Of a stretch of 64,000 nucleotides of DNA, positions 34,376 to 44,242 are shown one piece after another. The stretch comes from CBDDEI01 sp965226775 (lineage in GTDB: Bacteria; Chloroflexota; Dehalococcoidia; SHYD01): positions 1,488,001 through 1,552,000 of the forward strand of contig CBDDEI010000002.1 of assembly GCA_965226775.1 (NCBI GenBank), given 5' to 3'. The first letter of the stretch is position 1, and the number at the start of each line of letters is the position of its first letter. A model generated the notes under the pieces. It saw only the letters and a program-made list of their open reading frames with translations. It was not told the origin of the DNA and did not search any database. The translations under genes and the position numbers were made by a program.

Positions 34376-34478
34376 CGTCCATCCTTCGACAGGTTCAGGA
34401 TGAGCGGATCGCAGAAGAACTAGGACCGCTCATGGTGCGCTTGTCGAACCATGAGCGGCATCACCAAGGCTAATACTT

Positions 34479-35495
<1,017 letters not shown>

Positions 35496-35510
35496 GAGGA
35501 GGACAGAATC

Positions 35511-35819
35511 ATGCCTACGTGGGAGCATAAACGGGTCCCGTGCCAGACCATTAGCCTGAGCGAGGTCTTCAAGGAGCCGGACGGTCCCATCAAGCTGGAC
35601 GCGGAGATAACGGACTGGCCGCGGCACACCCTGGTGCCTAACGGCGACCTCGCGCGGGTGTTTTACTGGGACGAGAAGCGGTGCTGGACACTCCGCAGCA
35701 AGCGCCTGACCATGCTGAGTCAGGAAGGCTGGGAGCTGGTCGCAGTGAGCCCGCCCCATGACCAGACCGCCAAGTTCTCCGAATACGACGTCTATTTCAA
35801 GCGCCAGGTGAGCGGTTAA
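35511..35819 (+). CDS. Small hypothetical protein (DUF4177-like)
   Basis: A 102-aa cytoplasmic protein with SQEGWELVAV and a C-terminal YDVYFKR strand, the pattern of DUF4177-type proteins, whose function is unknown. ATG start with AAGAGGAGG upstream. It lies 15 bp after trpS and ends 4 bp before the trp leader peptide, so it is probably transcribed with both. Confidence 0.7.
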   Translation: MPTWEHKRVPCQTISLSEVFKEPDGPIKLDAEITDWPRHTLVPNGDLARVFYWDEKRCWTLRSKRLTMLSQEGWELVAVSPPHDQTAKFSEYDVYFKRQVSG

Positions 35820-35823
35820 CGTC

Positions 35824-35874
35824 ATGACCATACTTCACCTGTACTGCTGGGCATGGCGCGGGCCCGTTCGCTGA
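35824..35874 (+). CDS. trpL: Tryptophan leader peptide (trpL-like)
   Basis: A 16-codon reading frame, MTILHLYCWAWRGPVR, with two Trp codons two positions apart. It is placed 84 bp upstream of trpE. Its TGA stop falls in the loop of a strong hairpin (35862-35886). Closely spaced Trp codons before trpE are the hallmark of ribosome-mediated attenuation. The ribosome binding site is weak (AGGTGAG about 15 nt upstream). Confidence 0.7.
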   Translation: MTILHLYCWAWRGPVR

Positions 35875-35943
35875 GAGCGGACGGGCGATGATCGTGTGCC
35901 CTTCGGAGCCAGCCTCCGGAGCGGCAGAAGCGCCATAGCACAC
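35862..35943 (+). promoter_or_regulatory. trp attenuator-like hairpins upstream of trpE
   Basis: Hairpin 1: GCCCGTTCGCT/AGCGGACGGGC (35862-35886), 11 bp with one G-T pair, spanning the leader stop codon. Hairpin 2: outer stem GTGTGC/GCACAC (35894-35899 with 35938-35943) with an inner CGGAG/CTCCG stem, ending 5 nt before the trpE Shine-Dalgarno AGGAG. No T-run follows, so control may act on translation rather than termination. Confidence 0.55.
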
Positions 35944-35958
35944 AAAACAGGAGTAACT

Positions 35959-37418
35959 ATGTACACACCAAGCCTGGAAGAGGCACAACAGCTCGCAACT
36001 CAAGGCAACCTTATCCCTGTCTACCGGGAGGTCTCCGCTGATCTGGAGACGCCCGTTTCCGCCTACCTCAAAGTTACCCGCGGCTCGTATTCCTTCCTGC
36101 TAGAGAGCGTGGAAGGCGGTGAGCGCTGGGGCCGCTACAGCTTTATCGGCACCGAGCCTTACAAAGTGCTGCGCACTGGCGTGGCCGGCAGCCGTAGCGC
36201 TGCCCAAGATCCCCTCTCCCTTATAGAGCAGGAGATGGCGGATGTACGCCTGGTCCATGTGCCGGGACTACCCCGCTTTCACGGCGGTGCAGTGGGTTAT
36301 CTGGCCTGGGAGGCCATTCGACACTATGAACCGCGCGTGCCGTTATCAGTAAAGCAGCGGCTGGCGGTGCCGGAAGCCCTCTTCCTTTTTACCGACACCA
36401 TAGTGGTCTTTGATCACCTGTTGCATAAGATGCAGGTGGTCAGCCACATGCGGGCAGAAGGCGACATAACACAAAATTATCGCCAGGCAACCGAAAAAAT
36501 AGATCGTTTAGTTAAGCGGTTACATCAGCCACTGCGATCCTCGGCAAGGCCCAGGGGGGAACGCCTAAAACCGGGCATGTCAGGCACTGTAGAGTCTAAC
36601 CTAACGCGCAAATATTACGGATCTATGATCGATAAGACCCGCGAGTACATCATCAATGGTGACATCGTCCAGGCCGTTTTATCGCAACGGTTCATCCGTC
36701 CCACCAGCGCTGCGCCCTTCGACATCTACCGCACGTTACGCGTCATCAATCCATCGCCTTACATGTACTACCTGCACCTGAAGGACTTCCACATCGTCGG
36801 CACCTCGCCGGAGATGCTGGTGCGGGTGGAGGACGGTCAGATAGACTACCACCCCATCGCCGGCACCAGACCGCGTGGCGCTACCACCGAGTCGGACAAC
36901 GTGCTGGAGCAAGAGCTTCGAGACAGCGAGAAGGACCGGGCAGAGCACGTTATGCTCCTGGACCTCGGCGCAACGATGTCGGCAGGGTGAGCCAGCCGGG
37001 CTCGGTGCAGGCCACTCAGGTCATGGACGTGGAGCGCTACTCCCACGTGATGCATCTGGTCTCCCATGTGAAGGGCAAGCTCAAGGACGGCCTCAGCCCC
37101 TTGGACGTGCTGCGCGCCTGCTTTCCCGCCGGCACCGTATCAGGCGCGCCCAAGATCCGAGCTATGGAGATCATTGCGGAGCTGGAGCCTGAGCAGCGCG
37201 GCCCTTACGCGGGCACGGTAGGTTACATTAGCTTCTCCGGCAACATAGACACGGCTATCGCCATCCGCACTATGGTGCTCAAAGACGGCATCGCGTACGT
37301 GCAGGCGGGCGGGGGCATCGTTTATGATAGCGAGGAGGAGCCGGAGTTCCAGGAAACAGTGAGCAAGGCTCAGGCCCTCCTTAAGGCCATCCAAGTGGCC
37401 GAAGCAGGGCAGGAGTAA
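35959..37418 (+). CDS. trpE: Anthranilate synthase component I, frameshifted by one base
   Basis: TrpE converts chorismate plus ammonia to anthranilate. ATG 35959 follows AGGAG. The N-terminal part has FLLESVEGGERWGRYSFIG (Trp feedback-site region) and the chorismate-binding domain (YVQAGGGIVYDSEEEPE, SGAPKIRAMEIIAELEP). The frame breaks at about 36969: LLDLG is followed by GCAACGATGTCGG, where one extra base (GGCCGCAACGATGTC) would restore the conserved LGRNDVGRVSQPGSV. Restored length is about 487 aa, normal for TrpE. trpG follows after 4 bp. Confidence 0.92.
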
Positions 37419-37422
37419 CGAC

Positions 37423-38016
37423 ATGCTGCTACTCATCGACAATTACGATAGCTTCACCTACAACCTCTACCAGTACTTGTGCGAGCTGGGCGCCGACGTA
37501 GAAGTCCACCGCAACGACCGTATCTCGCTCAGCGAGATAGAGGCGATGGGGCCCGAGCGCATCGTGCTCTCCCCGGGGCCGTGCACGCCCCGAGAGGCCG
37601 GCGTGTCCGTAGACATCGTGCGCACCTTCGGGCCATCCACCCCTCTCCTGGGCGTGTGCCTCGGCCATCAGTGCATCGGCGAGGCCTACGGCGGCGTGGT
37701 GGACAAAGCGGGGGAGATAGTCCACGGCAAGACCAGCCGTATCTCGCATACAGGCGCGGGCGTGCTCGCCGGTCTGCCCAACCCCTTCGAGGCCATTCGC
37801 TACCACTCCCTGGTCATCCTGAAGGAGACGGTGCCGGAAGGCCTGGAAGTGACCGCTTGGACGGACAAGGGGCTTATCATGGGCGTGCGCCACGTGACAC
37901 ATCCCGTGGAAGGCGTGCAGTTCCACCCGGAATCCATCATGACTCCCGTGGGCAAGGACATCCTGCGCAATTTCCTGCAGATGCCTGCCCCAAAGACCAA
38001 AGAGGCAGTGGCCTAG
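37423..38016 (+). CDS. trpG: Anthranilate synthase component II (glutamine amidotransferase)
   Basis: Supplies ammonia from glutamine to TrpE. The 197-aa class I amidotransferase has LLIDNYDSFTYNLYQYL at the N-terminus, the nucleophile elbow GVCLGHQCIGEAYGG and the His-Glu pair in VEGVQFHPES. It begins 4 bp after trpE and precedes trpD by 20 bp within the operon. Confidence 0.96.
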   Translation: MLLLIDNYDSFTYNLYQYLCELGADVEVHRNDRISLSEIEAMGPERIVLSPGPCTPREAGVSVDIVRTFGPSTPLLGVCLGHQCIGEAYGGVVDKAGEIVHGKTSRISHTGAGVLAGLPNPFEAIRYHSLVILKETVPEGLEVTAWTDKGLIMGVRHVTHPVEGVQFHPESIMTPVGKDILRNFLQMPAPKTKEAVA

Positions 38017-38036
38017 CTGCCAGAGCGAGGACTAGC

Positions 38037-39050
38037 ATGATTCAAGAAGCAATCGGTCAGCTGGTGGCAGGCCAGGCCCTCAGCCAGGCCCAGGCCGCTC
38101 AGGTGATGGACGAGATAATGTCTGGCGAGGCCACGCCCGCGCAGTTCGGGGCCTTTGTCACCGCCCTGCGCATCAAAGGCGAGACTGCCGACGAGATTGC
38201 GGGGATGGCTCAGGGCATGCGGGACAAGTCCAACCGCGTCGAGTACACCTCGGCGCTGGTGGACACCTGCGGCACCGGCGGCGACGCATCCGGTAGCTTT
38301 AACGTTTCTACCGCGGCCGCCTTCGTGATCGCTGCCTCCGGCCTCCGCGTGGCCAAGCATGGCAACCGTGCCATGACCAGCCAGAGCGGCAGCGCTGATG
38401 TGCTGGAAGCCCTGGGCGTCAAGCTGGAGCTGACGCCGGAGCAGGTGCGCCGCTGCATCGATGAAGCGAGCATTGGTTTTATGTTCGCCCCGGCGTTTCA
38501 CCCTGCTATGCGTTTCGCCGCTGGCCCCCGACGCGAGATCGGCATCCGTACAGTCTTCAACATCCTGGGCCCGCTGACCAACCCCGCGGGCGCCACGCAC
38601 CAGCTCCTGGGAGTGGCCGATTCCTCTCTCGGCCGCATGATGGCCGAGGTGCTGCTACGCCTGGGTTCTGAGCACGTGCTGGTGGTCCACGGCGCAGACA
38701 AGGTAGACGAGATGAGCATCTGCGCTCCAACTCAGATCTGGGAGCTCTACGAGGGCAACATCCACGAGTACACCGTCACGCCGGAGGACGTTGGACTGAC
38801 CCGTGCCGCGTCTGGCTCGGTGAAGGGCGGCACTGCTCAGGAGAATGCCGCCACGCTGCGGGCTATCCTTGGCGGGCAACAGTCGGGGCCTATCTTGGAC
38901 ATGGTGCTGCTGAACGCCGCTGGCGCGCTGGTGGCCGGCAACAAGGTGGTCGGCCTGCCAAAGGCGGTCGAGGCGGCGAGAGAGCTCGTTTCCAATGGCA
39001 GCGCACTCAAAAGGGTCGACGACCTAGTGCGCGTGAGTAACTTATCCTAA
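38037..39050 (+). CDS. trpD: Anthranilate phosphoribosyltransferase
   Basis: Joins anthranilate to PRPP. The 337-aa protein starts at ATG 38037 (GCGAGGAC upstream); a long in-frame extension back into trpG is antifunctional and not conserved. The PRPP-binding glycine loop is VDTCGTGGDASGSFNVST. Other family segments are AKHGNRAMTSQSGSADVLEA and FNILGPLTNPAG. Confidence 0.95.
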   Translation: MIQEAIGQLVAGQALSQAQAAQVMDEIMSGEATPAQFGAFVTALRIKGETADEIAGMAQGMRDKSNRVEYTSALVDTCGTGGDASGSFNVSTAAAFVIAASGLRVAKHGNRAMTSQSGSADVLEALGVKLELTPEQVRRCIDEASIGFMFAPAFHPAMRFAAGPRREIGIRTVFNILGPLTNPAGATHQLLGVADSSLGRMMAEVLLRLGSEHVLVVHGADKVDEMSICAPTQIWELYEGNIHEYTVTPEDVGLTRAASGSVKGGTAQENAATLRAILGGQQSGPILDMVLLNAAGALVAGNKVVGLPKAVEAARELVSNGSALKRVDDLVRVSNLS

Positions 39051-39107
39051 CCTAAACGACAAAGAATAGGCTTGTATCATTGAGTTTCCTTAGAAAACTG
39101 CTCTAAA

Positions 39108-39926
39108 ATGCCTGACTCCATCCTCGACGAGATTATCGGCTACGTGAGGCAGCGGCTTCCCTACGCCAAACGCAGGGAACCGCTGGCCGCGCTCAAGGAG
39201 CGCATCGGGCGTATGCCGCCTCCTGTGGACTTTGCCGAATCCCTGCGCCGTGACAACATCCAGGTCATCGCGGAGGTGAAGAAGGCCTCGCCCTCCGCCG
39301 GCGTCATCAAAGCGCGTATGAACCCTGTGGCAATGGCTAAGCGCTACGCTCGAGGCGGCGCGGCAGCTATCTCTGTGCTTACCGAAACTAAATACTTCAG
39401 TGGCAGCCTTAGGAACCTGTCCCGCATCCAGACGTCCCTTGATGACGAAGGTTTTGCCCGGCACCTAAAGCTGGGCCGCCCAGCGTTACTCCGCAAGGAC
39501 TTCCTGGTCGATCCTTACCAGGTCTACCAGGCACGGGCTTATGGAGCAGATGCGCTCCTCCTCATTGCAGCGGTGCTCTCGGACGCTCAGCTTGGGGACC
39601 TGCTGTCCCTCACCCGCTCCCTGGGCATGGAAGCGCTGGTGGAAGTCCACGATCCCGAGGAGGCGCAACGTGCCCTCGACAGCGGGGCGAGTGTGGTCGG
39701 GATCAACAACCGTGACCTCCGCACCTTCACGGTCGACCTGGAGACGACGCATCGTTTGCGGCCGCTGCTGGGCCACGACCGAGTGGTGGTCAGCGAGAGC
39801 GGCATCAAAGACCGCGCGGACATCCTCAAGCTCCAGAGTTGGGACGTGGACGCGGTGCTCATCGGAGAAAGCCTGATGCTTGCGCCCTCTCCTGAAGCCA
39901 AGCTACGGGAGTTCCGCGGTGACTAA
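39108..39926 (+). CDS. trpC: Indole-3-glycerol phosphate synthase
   Basis: Cyclises CdRP to indole-3-glycerol phosphate. The 272-aa TIM barrel has IAEVKKASPSAGVIK (catalytic Lys), ALLRKDFLVDPYQVY, GINNRDLRTFTVDLE and VVSESGIKDRADI. It overlaps trpF by 8 bp, so the two are translationally coupled. Confidence 0.96.
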   Translation: MPDSILDEIIGYVRQRLPYAKRREPLAALKERIGRMPPPVDFAESLRRDNIQVIAEVKKASPSAGVIKARMNPVAMAKRYARGGAAAISVLTETKYFSGSLRNLSRIQTSLDDEGFARHLKLGRPALLRKDFLVDPYQVYQARAYGADALLLIAAVLSDAQLGDLLSLTRSLGMEALVEVHDPEEAQRALDSGASVVGINNRDLRTFTVDLETTHRLRPLLGHDRVVVSESGIKDRADILKLQSWDVDAVLIGESLMLAPSPEAKLREFRGD

Positions 39927-40593
39927 GATCAAGATCTGCGGCGTCCGCACCCCAGAGCACGCTCTAGTGGCCGCTGAGGCGGGCGCAGACTATGTGGGCA
40001 CTATCTTTGCCGACGAAAGCCAGCGGAAGGTCACGCCGCAGCACGCGGGGCGTATCGCGGACGCTCTCCATGCCGCCAACCTCTCAACGCCGCGGCCGCT
40101 GCTGGTCGGCGTCTTCGTGAACCAGCCCGTGGCCTTGATGAACGACCTCGCCGAGACCTGCGGCCTGGACATGATCCAGCTCAGCGGCGACGAGCCCTGG
40201 GACGTATGCAACCAGCTCAACCGGCCAGTCATCAAAGTTCTCCACGTGGGGGCGAGCCAGACCTCTAATAAGATCTACGCTGAACTAGCCGCCCATGGCG
40301 TCAGTCTGCAGGACCGTGGCGGTTTCTATCTCTTGGAGCCAAAAGTGGAGGGCCAGTACGGCGGCACCGGTCAGCGCCTCAGCCTGGACCTGGCCCAGCA
40401 TGTCGCAGAGAAGATACCCTTTCTGCTGGCGGGCGGCCTCACGCCGGATAACGTCACTGAAGCCGTTAGCACGGCCCGACCCTGGGGTGTGGATGTCTCC
40501 AGCGGCGTCGAGACCGACCGCATGAAGGACCCCGAGAAGATCCGCTCGTTCATCGCCGCCGTCAGAGCCGTAGACACCTCCAAGGTGACATAA
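39919..40593 (+). CDS. trpF: Phosphoribosylanthranilate isomerase
   Basis: Isomerises PRA to CdRP. GTG at 39919 is chosen because it gives the conserved start TKIKICGVRTPEHAL; the earlier start lies inside trpC. The 224-aa barrel has the catalytic Cys in KICGVR, and LLAGGLTPDNV plus GVDVSSGVE at the phosphate site. A repeat-containing gap of 156 bp separates it from trpB. Confidence 0.94.
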   Translation: MTKIKICGVRTPEHALVAAEAGADYVGTIFADESQRKVTPQHAGRIADALHAANLSTPRPLLVGVFVNQPVALMNDLAETCGLDMIQLSGDEPWDVCNQLNRPVIKVLHVGASQTSNKIYAELAAHGVSLQDRGGFYLLEPKVEGQYGGTGQRLSLDLAQHVAEKIPFLLAGGLTPDNVTEAVSTARPWGVDVSSGVETDRMKDPEKIRSFIAAVRAVDTSKVT

Positions 40594-40601
40594 GAGAGTA
40601 C

Positions 40602-40666
40602 CATTAGCGGAGAGTGCAGGGCGGCGAAGCCTCGTTGCCAGGGGTTTGGGAGAAGCCCCCTCAACC
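40602..40666. repeat. Dispersed hairpin repeat, copy 2
   Basis: ATTAGCGGAGAGTGCAGG, a hairpin-forming GGCGGCGAAGCCTC, TTGCCAGGGG and GGGAGAAGCCCCC. It matches the order of elements at 32484-32545. It is inside the trp operon between trpF and trpB. Confidence 0.6.
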
Positions 40667-40749
40667 TCATACGTAGTCCCGAAGGATCTCCTTGAATCCC
40701 CATAACGGGGTTTGCGGGAGACACAGAAAAACCTAACAGGAGAACCCTC

Positions 40750-41954
40750 ATGGCAACCGCCACCTCGCAGATTCCCGATGCTAGCGGCCACTTCGGCCTC
40801 TTTGGCGGCAAGTACGTGCCGGAGACCCTCATGGCCGCTCTGAGCGAGTTGGAGGCCGCCTACGCCGCCGCTAAGGCAGATCCCGCCTTCTGGGCCGAGC
40901 TCAACGACCTCTATCATCACTACGCCGGCCGGCCCACGCCCCTCTATCATGCTAAGCGCCTCAGCAATGCGCTGGGCGGCGCGCAGATCTATCTCAAGCG
41001 AGAGGACCTTGCCCACACCGGCGCACACAAGATCAACAACGCGCTGGGCCAGGGGCTCATCGCCGGGCGGCTCAACAAGCCCCGCATCATCGCGGAAACG
41101 GGCGCAGGGCAGCACGGCGTGGCTGTCGCCACCGTGTGCGCCGCCCTGGGTGTGGAGTGCGTGGTCTACATGGGCGAGGTGGACATCCAGCGCCAAAGCC
41201 TCAACGTCTTCCGCATGAAGCTCTTAGGCGCGGAGGTGCGACCCGTCTCCAGCGGCACCAGGACGCTCAAGGACGCCATCAACGAGACGATCCGTGACTG
41301 GGTCACCAACGTGGACACTACTCACTACATCATCGGCAGCGTGGTAGGCCCTCACCCGTACCCCATGATGGTGCGAGACTTCCAGGCTGTCATCGGCCAG
41401 GAGGCCCGCCGCCAGAGCCTGGAGCAGATTGGCCGCCTACCAGACTACTTGGTAGCTTGCGTGGGCGGCGGCAGCAACGCCATAGGCCTCTTCTACCCCT
41501 TTGTTGACGATGCAGACGTACGCATGGTCGGCGTTGAGGCCGCGGGCCGGGGCATCGCAACGGGCGAGCACGCCGCGTCCCTGGTGGCGGGCCGGTTCGG
41601 TGTCCTCCACGGCGCGGCGATGTACCTGCTCCAGGACGACGACGGTCAGATCCAGGAGACTCACAGCATCTCGGCCGGACTCGATTACCCCGGCGTGGGG
41701 CCGGAGCACTCCTACTACCAAGAGACTGGCAGGGCGGAGTATGTGGCCGCCACCGACGACGAAGCGCTGGAAGGCTTCCAGCTCCTCTGCCGCACTGAGG
41801 GCATTATCCCCGCGCTGGAGTCCTCCCACGCAGTCATCCACGGGGTGAAACTGGCCAAGACTCTTGACCGAGAAAAATCGTCATCATCAACATCTCCGGA
41901 CGCGGCGATAAGGATATGCACACAGTCGCTGAAGCTCTAGGCGTCACTCTCTAG
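40750..41954 (+). CDS. trpB: Tryptophan synthase beta subunit, frameshifted near the C-terminus
   Basis: Condenses indole with serine using PLP. ATG 40750 with AACAGGAG upstream. PLP Lys lies in HTGAHKINNALGQ; the phosphate loop is CVGGGSNAIG and the glutamate loop ETGAGQHGVA. The frame shifts near 41875: GAGAAAAATCG has one extra A; without it the end reads EKIVIINISGRGDKDMHTVAEALGVTL and stops at 41954, the normal TrpB tail. As written the frame ends at 41940. No trpA follows. Confidence 0.93.
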
Positions 41955-43231
41955 CTAATGAACCTGTGCACAGGTACACGTGTATACCTGTGAAATATAC
42001 AGAAAAGCCCGTACACATGTGTACGGGCTTACAAGTACTTATAAACAGGATGCTTCCTTTGAGCAATCTGCACATGGTTCCCTGCACTTAACTCAGGATA
42101 AACTCTAGGCCCACCCTGAACGGCCTTGCTCAATGTCATTCTGAAGGAGTCGCCGAGCGAGGACTGAAGAATCCACTAACCCACGCTGCACCGTGGATTC
42201 TTCGCTGCACTCTCAACGCGGGTAATAGCTACTCCACCGTCGCCTTGTACGCCCGCCCGCTGCCCGCGCCTCGTTCACCATGCTCACACCGTGCTCAGGA
42301 TTATGATGTTGCTACGCCCAGGATAAACTTCCGGTTCACCCTCAACGGCTTTGCCAATGCTGAAGGACTCGCCGAGCGAGGCTGAAGAATCCACTCACTG
42401 CATAGTGGATTCTTTGCACTCAGAATGACAACGCGGGTAATGGCTACTCCACCGCCTTCTTGTACGCCCGCCCGCTACCATTCCCGGCACCCATCCGCTC
42501 ACCCGGAGCTTGTCGAAGGGCGAGCAGTGCTCAAAACTCAGGAGGTGGCTCATGGTTTCCTTTGCTTAACTCAGGATAAACTTCCGGTTCACCCTCAACG
42601 GCTTTGCTCAATGTCATTCTGAAGGACTCGCCGAGCGAGGACGAAGAATCCACTAGCCTACGCTGCATAGTGGATTCTTCGCTGCACTCAGAATGACAAC
42701 GAGGGTCATAGTTACCCTACCGTCTCCTTGTACGCCAGCCCACTGCCCGCGCCGCGTTCACCATTCCTGGCGCCAATCCGCTCACCCTGAGCTTGTCGAA
42801 GGGCGAGCAGTGCTCAAGCTTATGAGGTGGCTCATGGTTCGACTAGCTCACCAGGAGCGGCTTACTTTGCTGTCATTCTGAAGGAGTCGCCGAGCGAGGA
42901 CTGAAGAATCCACTAACTAACGCTGCACCGTGGATTCTTCGCTGCACTCAGAATGACAACGAGGGTCATAGTTACCCTACCGTCTCCTTGTACGCCAGCC
43001 CACTGCCCGCGCCGCGTTCACCATCCCTGGCGCCAATCCGCTCATCCTGAGCTTGTCGAAGGGCGAGCAGTGCTCAAGCTTATGAGGTGGCTCATGGTTC
43101 GACTAGCTCACCAGGAGCGGCTTACTTTGCTGTCATTCTGAAGGACTCGCCGAGCGAGGACTGAAGAATCCACTAGCCTACGCTGCACCGTGGATTCTTC
43201 GCTGCACTCAGAATGACAACGGGGGTGATAG
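41955..43231. repeat. Composite repeat cluster
   Basis: No gene here. Five copies of an 85-bp palindromic repeat lie at 42135-42212, 42359-42430, 42613-42697, 42872-42957 and 43132-43217. Each runs from GTCATTCTGAAGGA(G/C)TCGCC through GAAGAATCCAC/GTGGATTCTTC to CTCAGAATGAC. After copies 1-4 comes a module starting ATAG(C/T)TAC..CCTTGTACGCC, then CTCA(C/T)CCTGAGCTTGTCG. The last two full units (42693-42952 and 42953-43212) are near-identical with a period of 260 bp. Reading frames here are shadows of the repeat. Confidence 0.88.
41971..42030. promoter_or_regulatory. Paired GTACAC palindromes downstream of trpB
   Basis: CAGGTACACGTGTATACCTG (41971-41990) is a near-palindrome. At 42005-42030 a perfect 26-bp palindrome has half-site AAGCCCGTACACA. 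The second can also fold as a 13-bp hairpin ending the trp operon, though no T-run follows. Confidence 0.55.
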
Positions 43232-44098
43232 CTACTCCACGGCCTCTTGGTACGCCCGCAGCGCCGCTAGGTGTGCGTCCGGGGACTCGCCTAGGCCCGT
43301 GGTGCCCACTGAGAGCGCTGTCAGGCCCAGCTCGCGCATCGTCTCATGGTATGCGCGCCACTCGTCCGGTGTGCCGCTGTTAGCCCTAGCGCCATAGAAA
43401 ATAGGCATGGAGTCGGGGTCCTTGCCGGCTGCTCGCAAATACTCCTTGTAGCGTCCGACACCGCCGGGGACACCGCCCTCTATGGCGAGCGGGGTGATAA
43501 TCCAGCCGTCAGCGTGCTCCGCAATGCGCTTCAACACCGTGTCCACGCCGCCGCCGCCGAACCAGATGGGAATGGGACGCTGCACCGGCAGGGGGTTGAT
43601 GCCCATCTCGTCCAGGCGCTCCCACTTCCCCTCAAAAGTCACCACCTCCTGGGTCCACAGCGCCCGCAGCAGCGCGCACTGCTCAATGATGCGCTGCCCC
43701 CTGTTCTTGTACTCCTTGTTCACCGCCTCGTACTCCAGCGAATACCGCCCAACGCCAACGCCCAAGCGCAGCCGGCCGCCGCTGAGGCAGTCGATATCCG
43801 CCGCCTGCTTGGCCACGAGCACCGTTGGATGTTGAGGCAGGATCATCACCGACATCACCAACAGCATCTGCTGCGTCTGGCCGGCAATGAACGCCAGCGT
43901 GGTGAAGGGATCTCGCATGAACCCTTCGATAGTATGGGGCAGGTCCCATCCCGGCCGGTGCGTAATATCCGCGCCGATGACGTGTTCGCCCACGGAGACA
44001 TGCGTATAGCCCAGCGCCTCTGCGCCTTGGACAAAGTCCCGCAGCTTCACCGCGTCGGTGCCCAGCTCCTTACCCGGCAGGGATACTCCTAAGTCCAT
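43232..44098 (-). CDS. LLM class flavin-dependent oxidoreductase (paralogue 1 of 3)
   Basis: A 288-aa luciferase-like monooxygenase. Key segments: VQGAEALGYTHVSVGEHVIG at the N-terminus, DIDCLSGGRLRLGVGVGRY and PIPIWFGGGGVDTVLKRIAE. Family members use FMNH2 or F420H2; the cofactor is not clear here. It is the last of three tandem minus-strand copies and ends RAYQEAVE, just before the repeat cluster, whose modules resemble its 3' end. Probably cytoplasmic. Confidence 0.9.
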   Translation of the reverse strand: MDLGVSLPGKELGTDAVKLRDFVQGAEALGYTHVSVGEHVIGADITHRPGWDLPHTIEGFMRDPFTTLAFIAGQTQQMLLVMSVMILPQHPTVLVAKQAADIDCLSGGRLRLGVGVGRYSLEYEAVNKEYKNRGQRIIEQCALLRALWTQEVVTFEGKWERLDEMGINPLPVQRPIPIWFGGGGVDTVLKRIAEHADGWIITPLAIEGGVPGGVGRYKEYLRAAGKDPDSMPIFYGARANSGTPDEWRAYHETMRELGLTALSVGTTGLGESPDAHLAALRAYQEAVE

Positions 44099-44242
44099 AA
44101 CTTCAACCCCGTTCTTGCGCTAGGCGCTAATTTCACCCGTTGATGGTTCGACAAGCTCACCATGAACGGCGTATTTAGTAGGCGTATTCAATAGGCGCAT
44201 TCAATATTTTGCCGCTTACTTTTGACTCATCTTGCGACATGC

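Larger units (their letters stand above)
33526..34478 (+). other. Gene-free leader region of trpS (T-box plus repeats)
   Basis: This 950-bp stretch holds the trp T-box (to 33916), a long diverged copy of the CATTCTGA-type palindromic repeat (33938-34036), a half copy (34117-34141), a GTACAC element (34341-34375) and an inverted repeat CCGCTCATGGT/ACCATGAGCGG (34426-34458) just before trpS. Open frames in it are repeat shadows. Confidence 0.75.

Noticed and set aside
36969..36990. Programmed ribosomal frameshift in trpE
   Set aside because: No slippery heptamer or downstream pseudoknot is seen, and the same kind of indel occurs in unrelated genes here, which points to sequence error.
37479..38036. 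N-terminal extension of trpD across trpG
   Set aside because: It is the shifted frame of trpG; TrpD starts at the ATG 38037 with normal family length.
42693..43141. Two near-identical 62-aa reading frames (duplicated small genes)
   Set aside because: They run through the palindromic repeats, lack ribosome binding sites and are by-products of the 260-bp duplication.
42135..43217. Possible CRISPR array because of regular repeats
   Set aside because: The repeats are about 85 bp palindromes spaced 220-260 bp apart, the 'spacers' are themselves repeated, and no cas gene is present.
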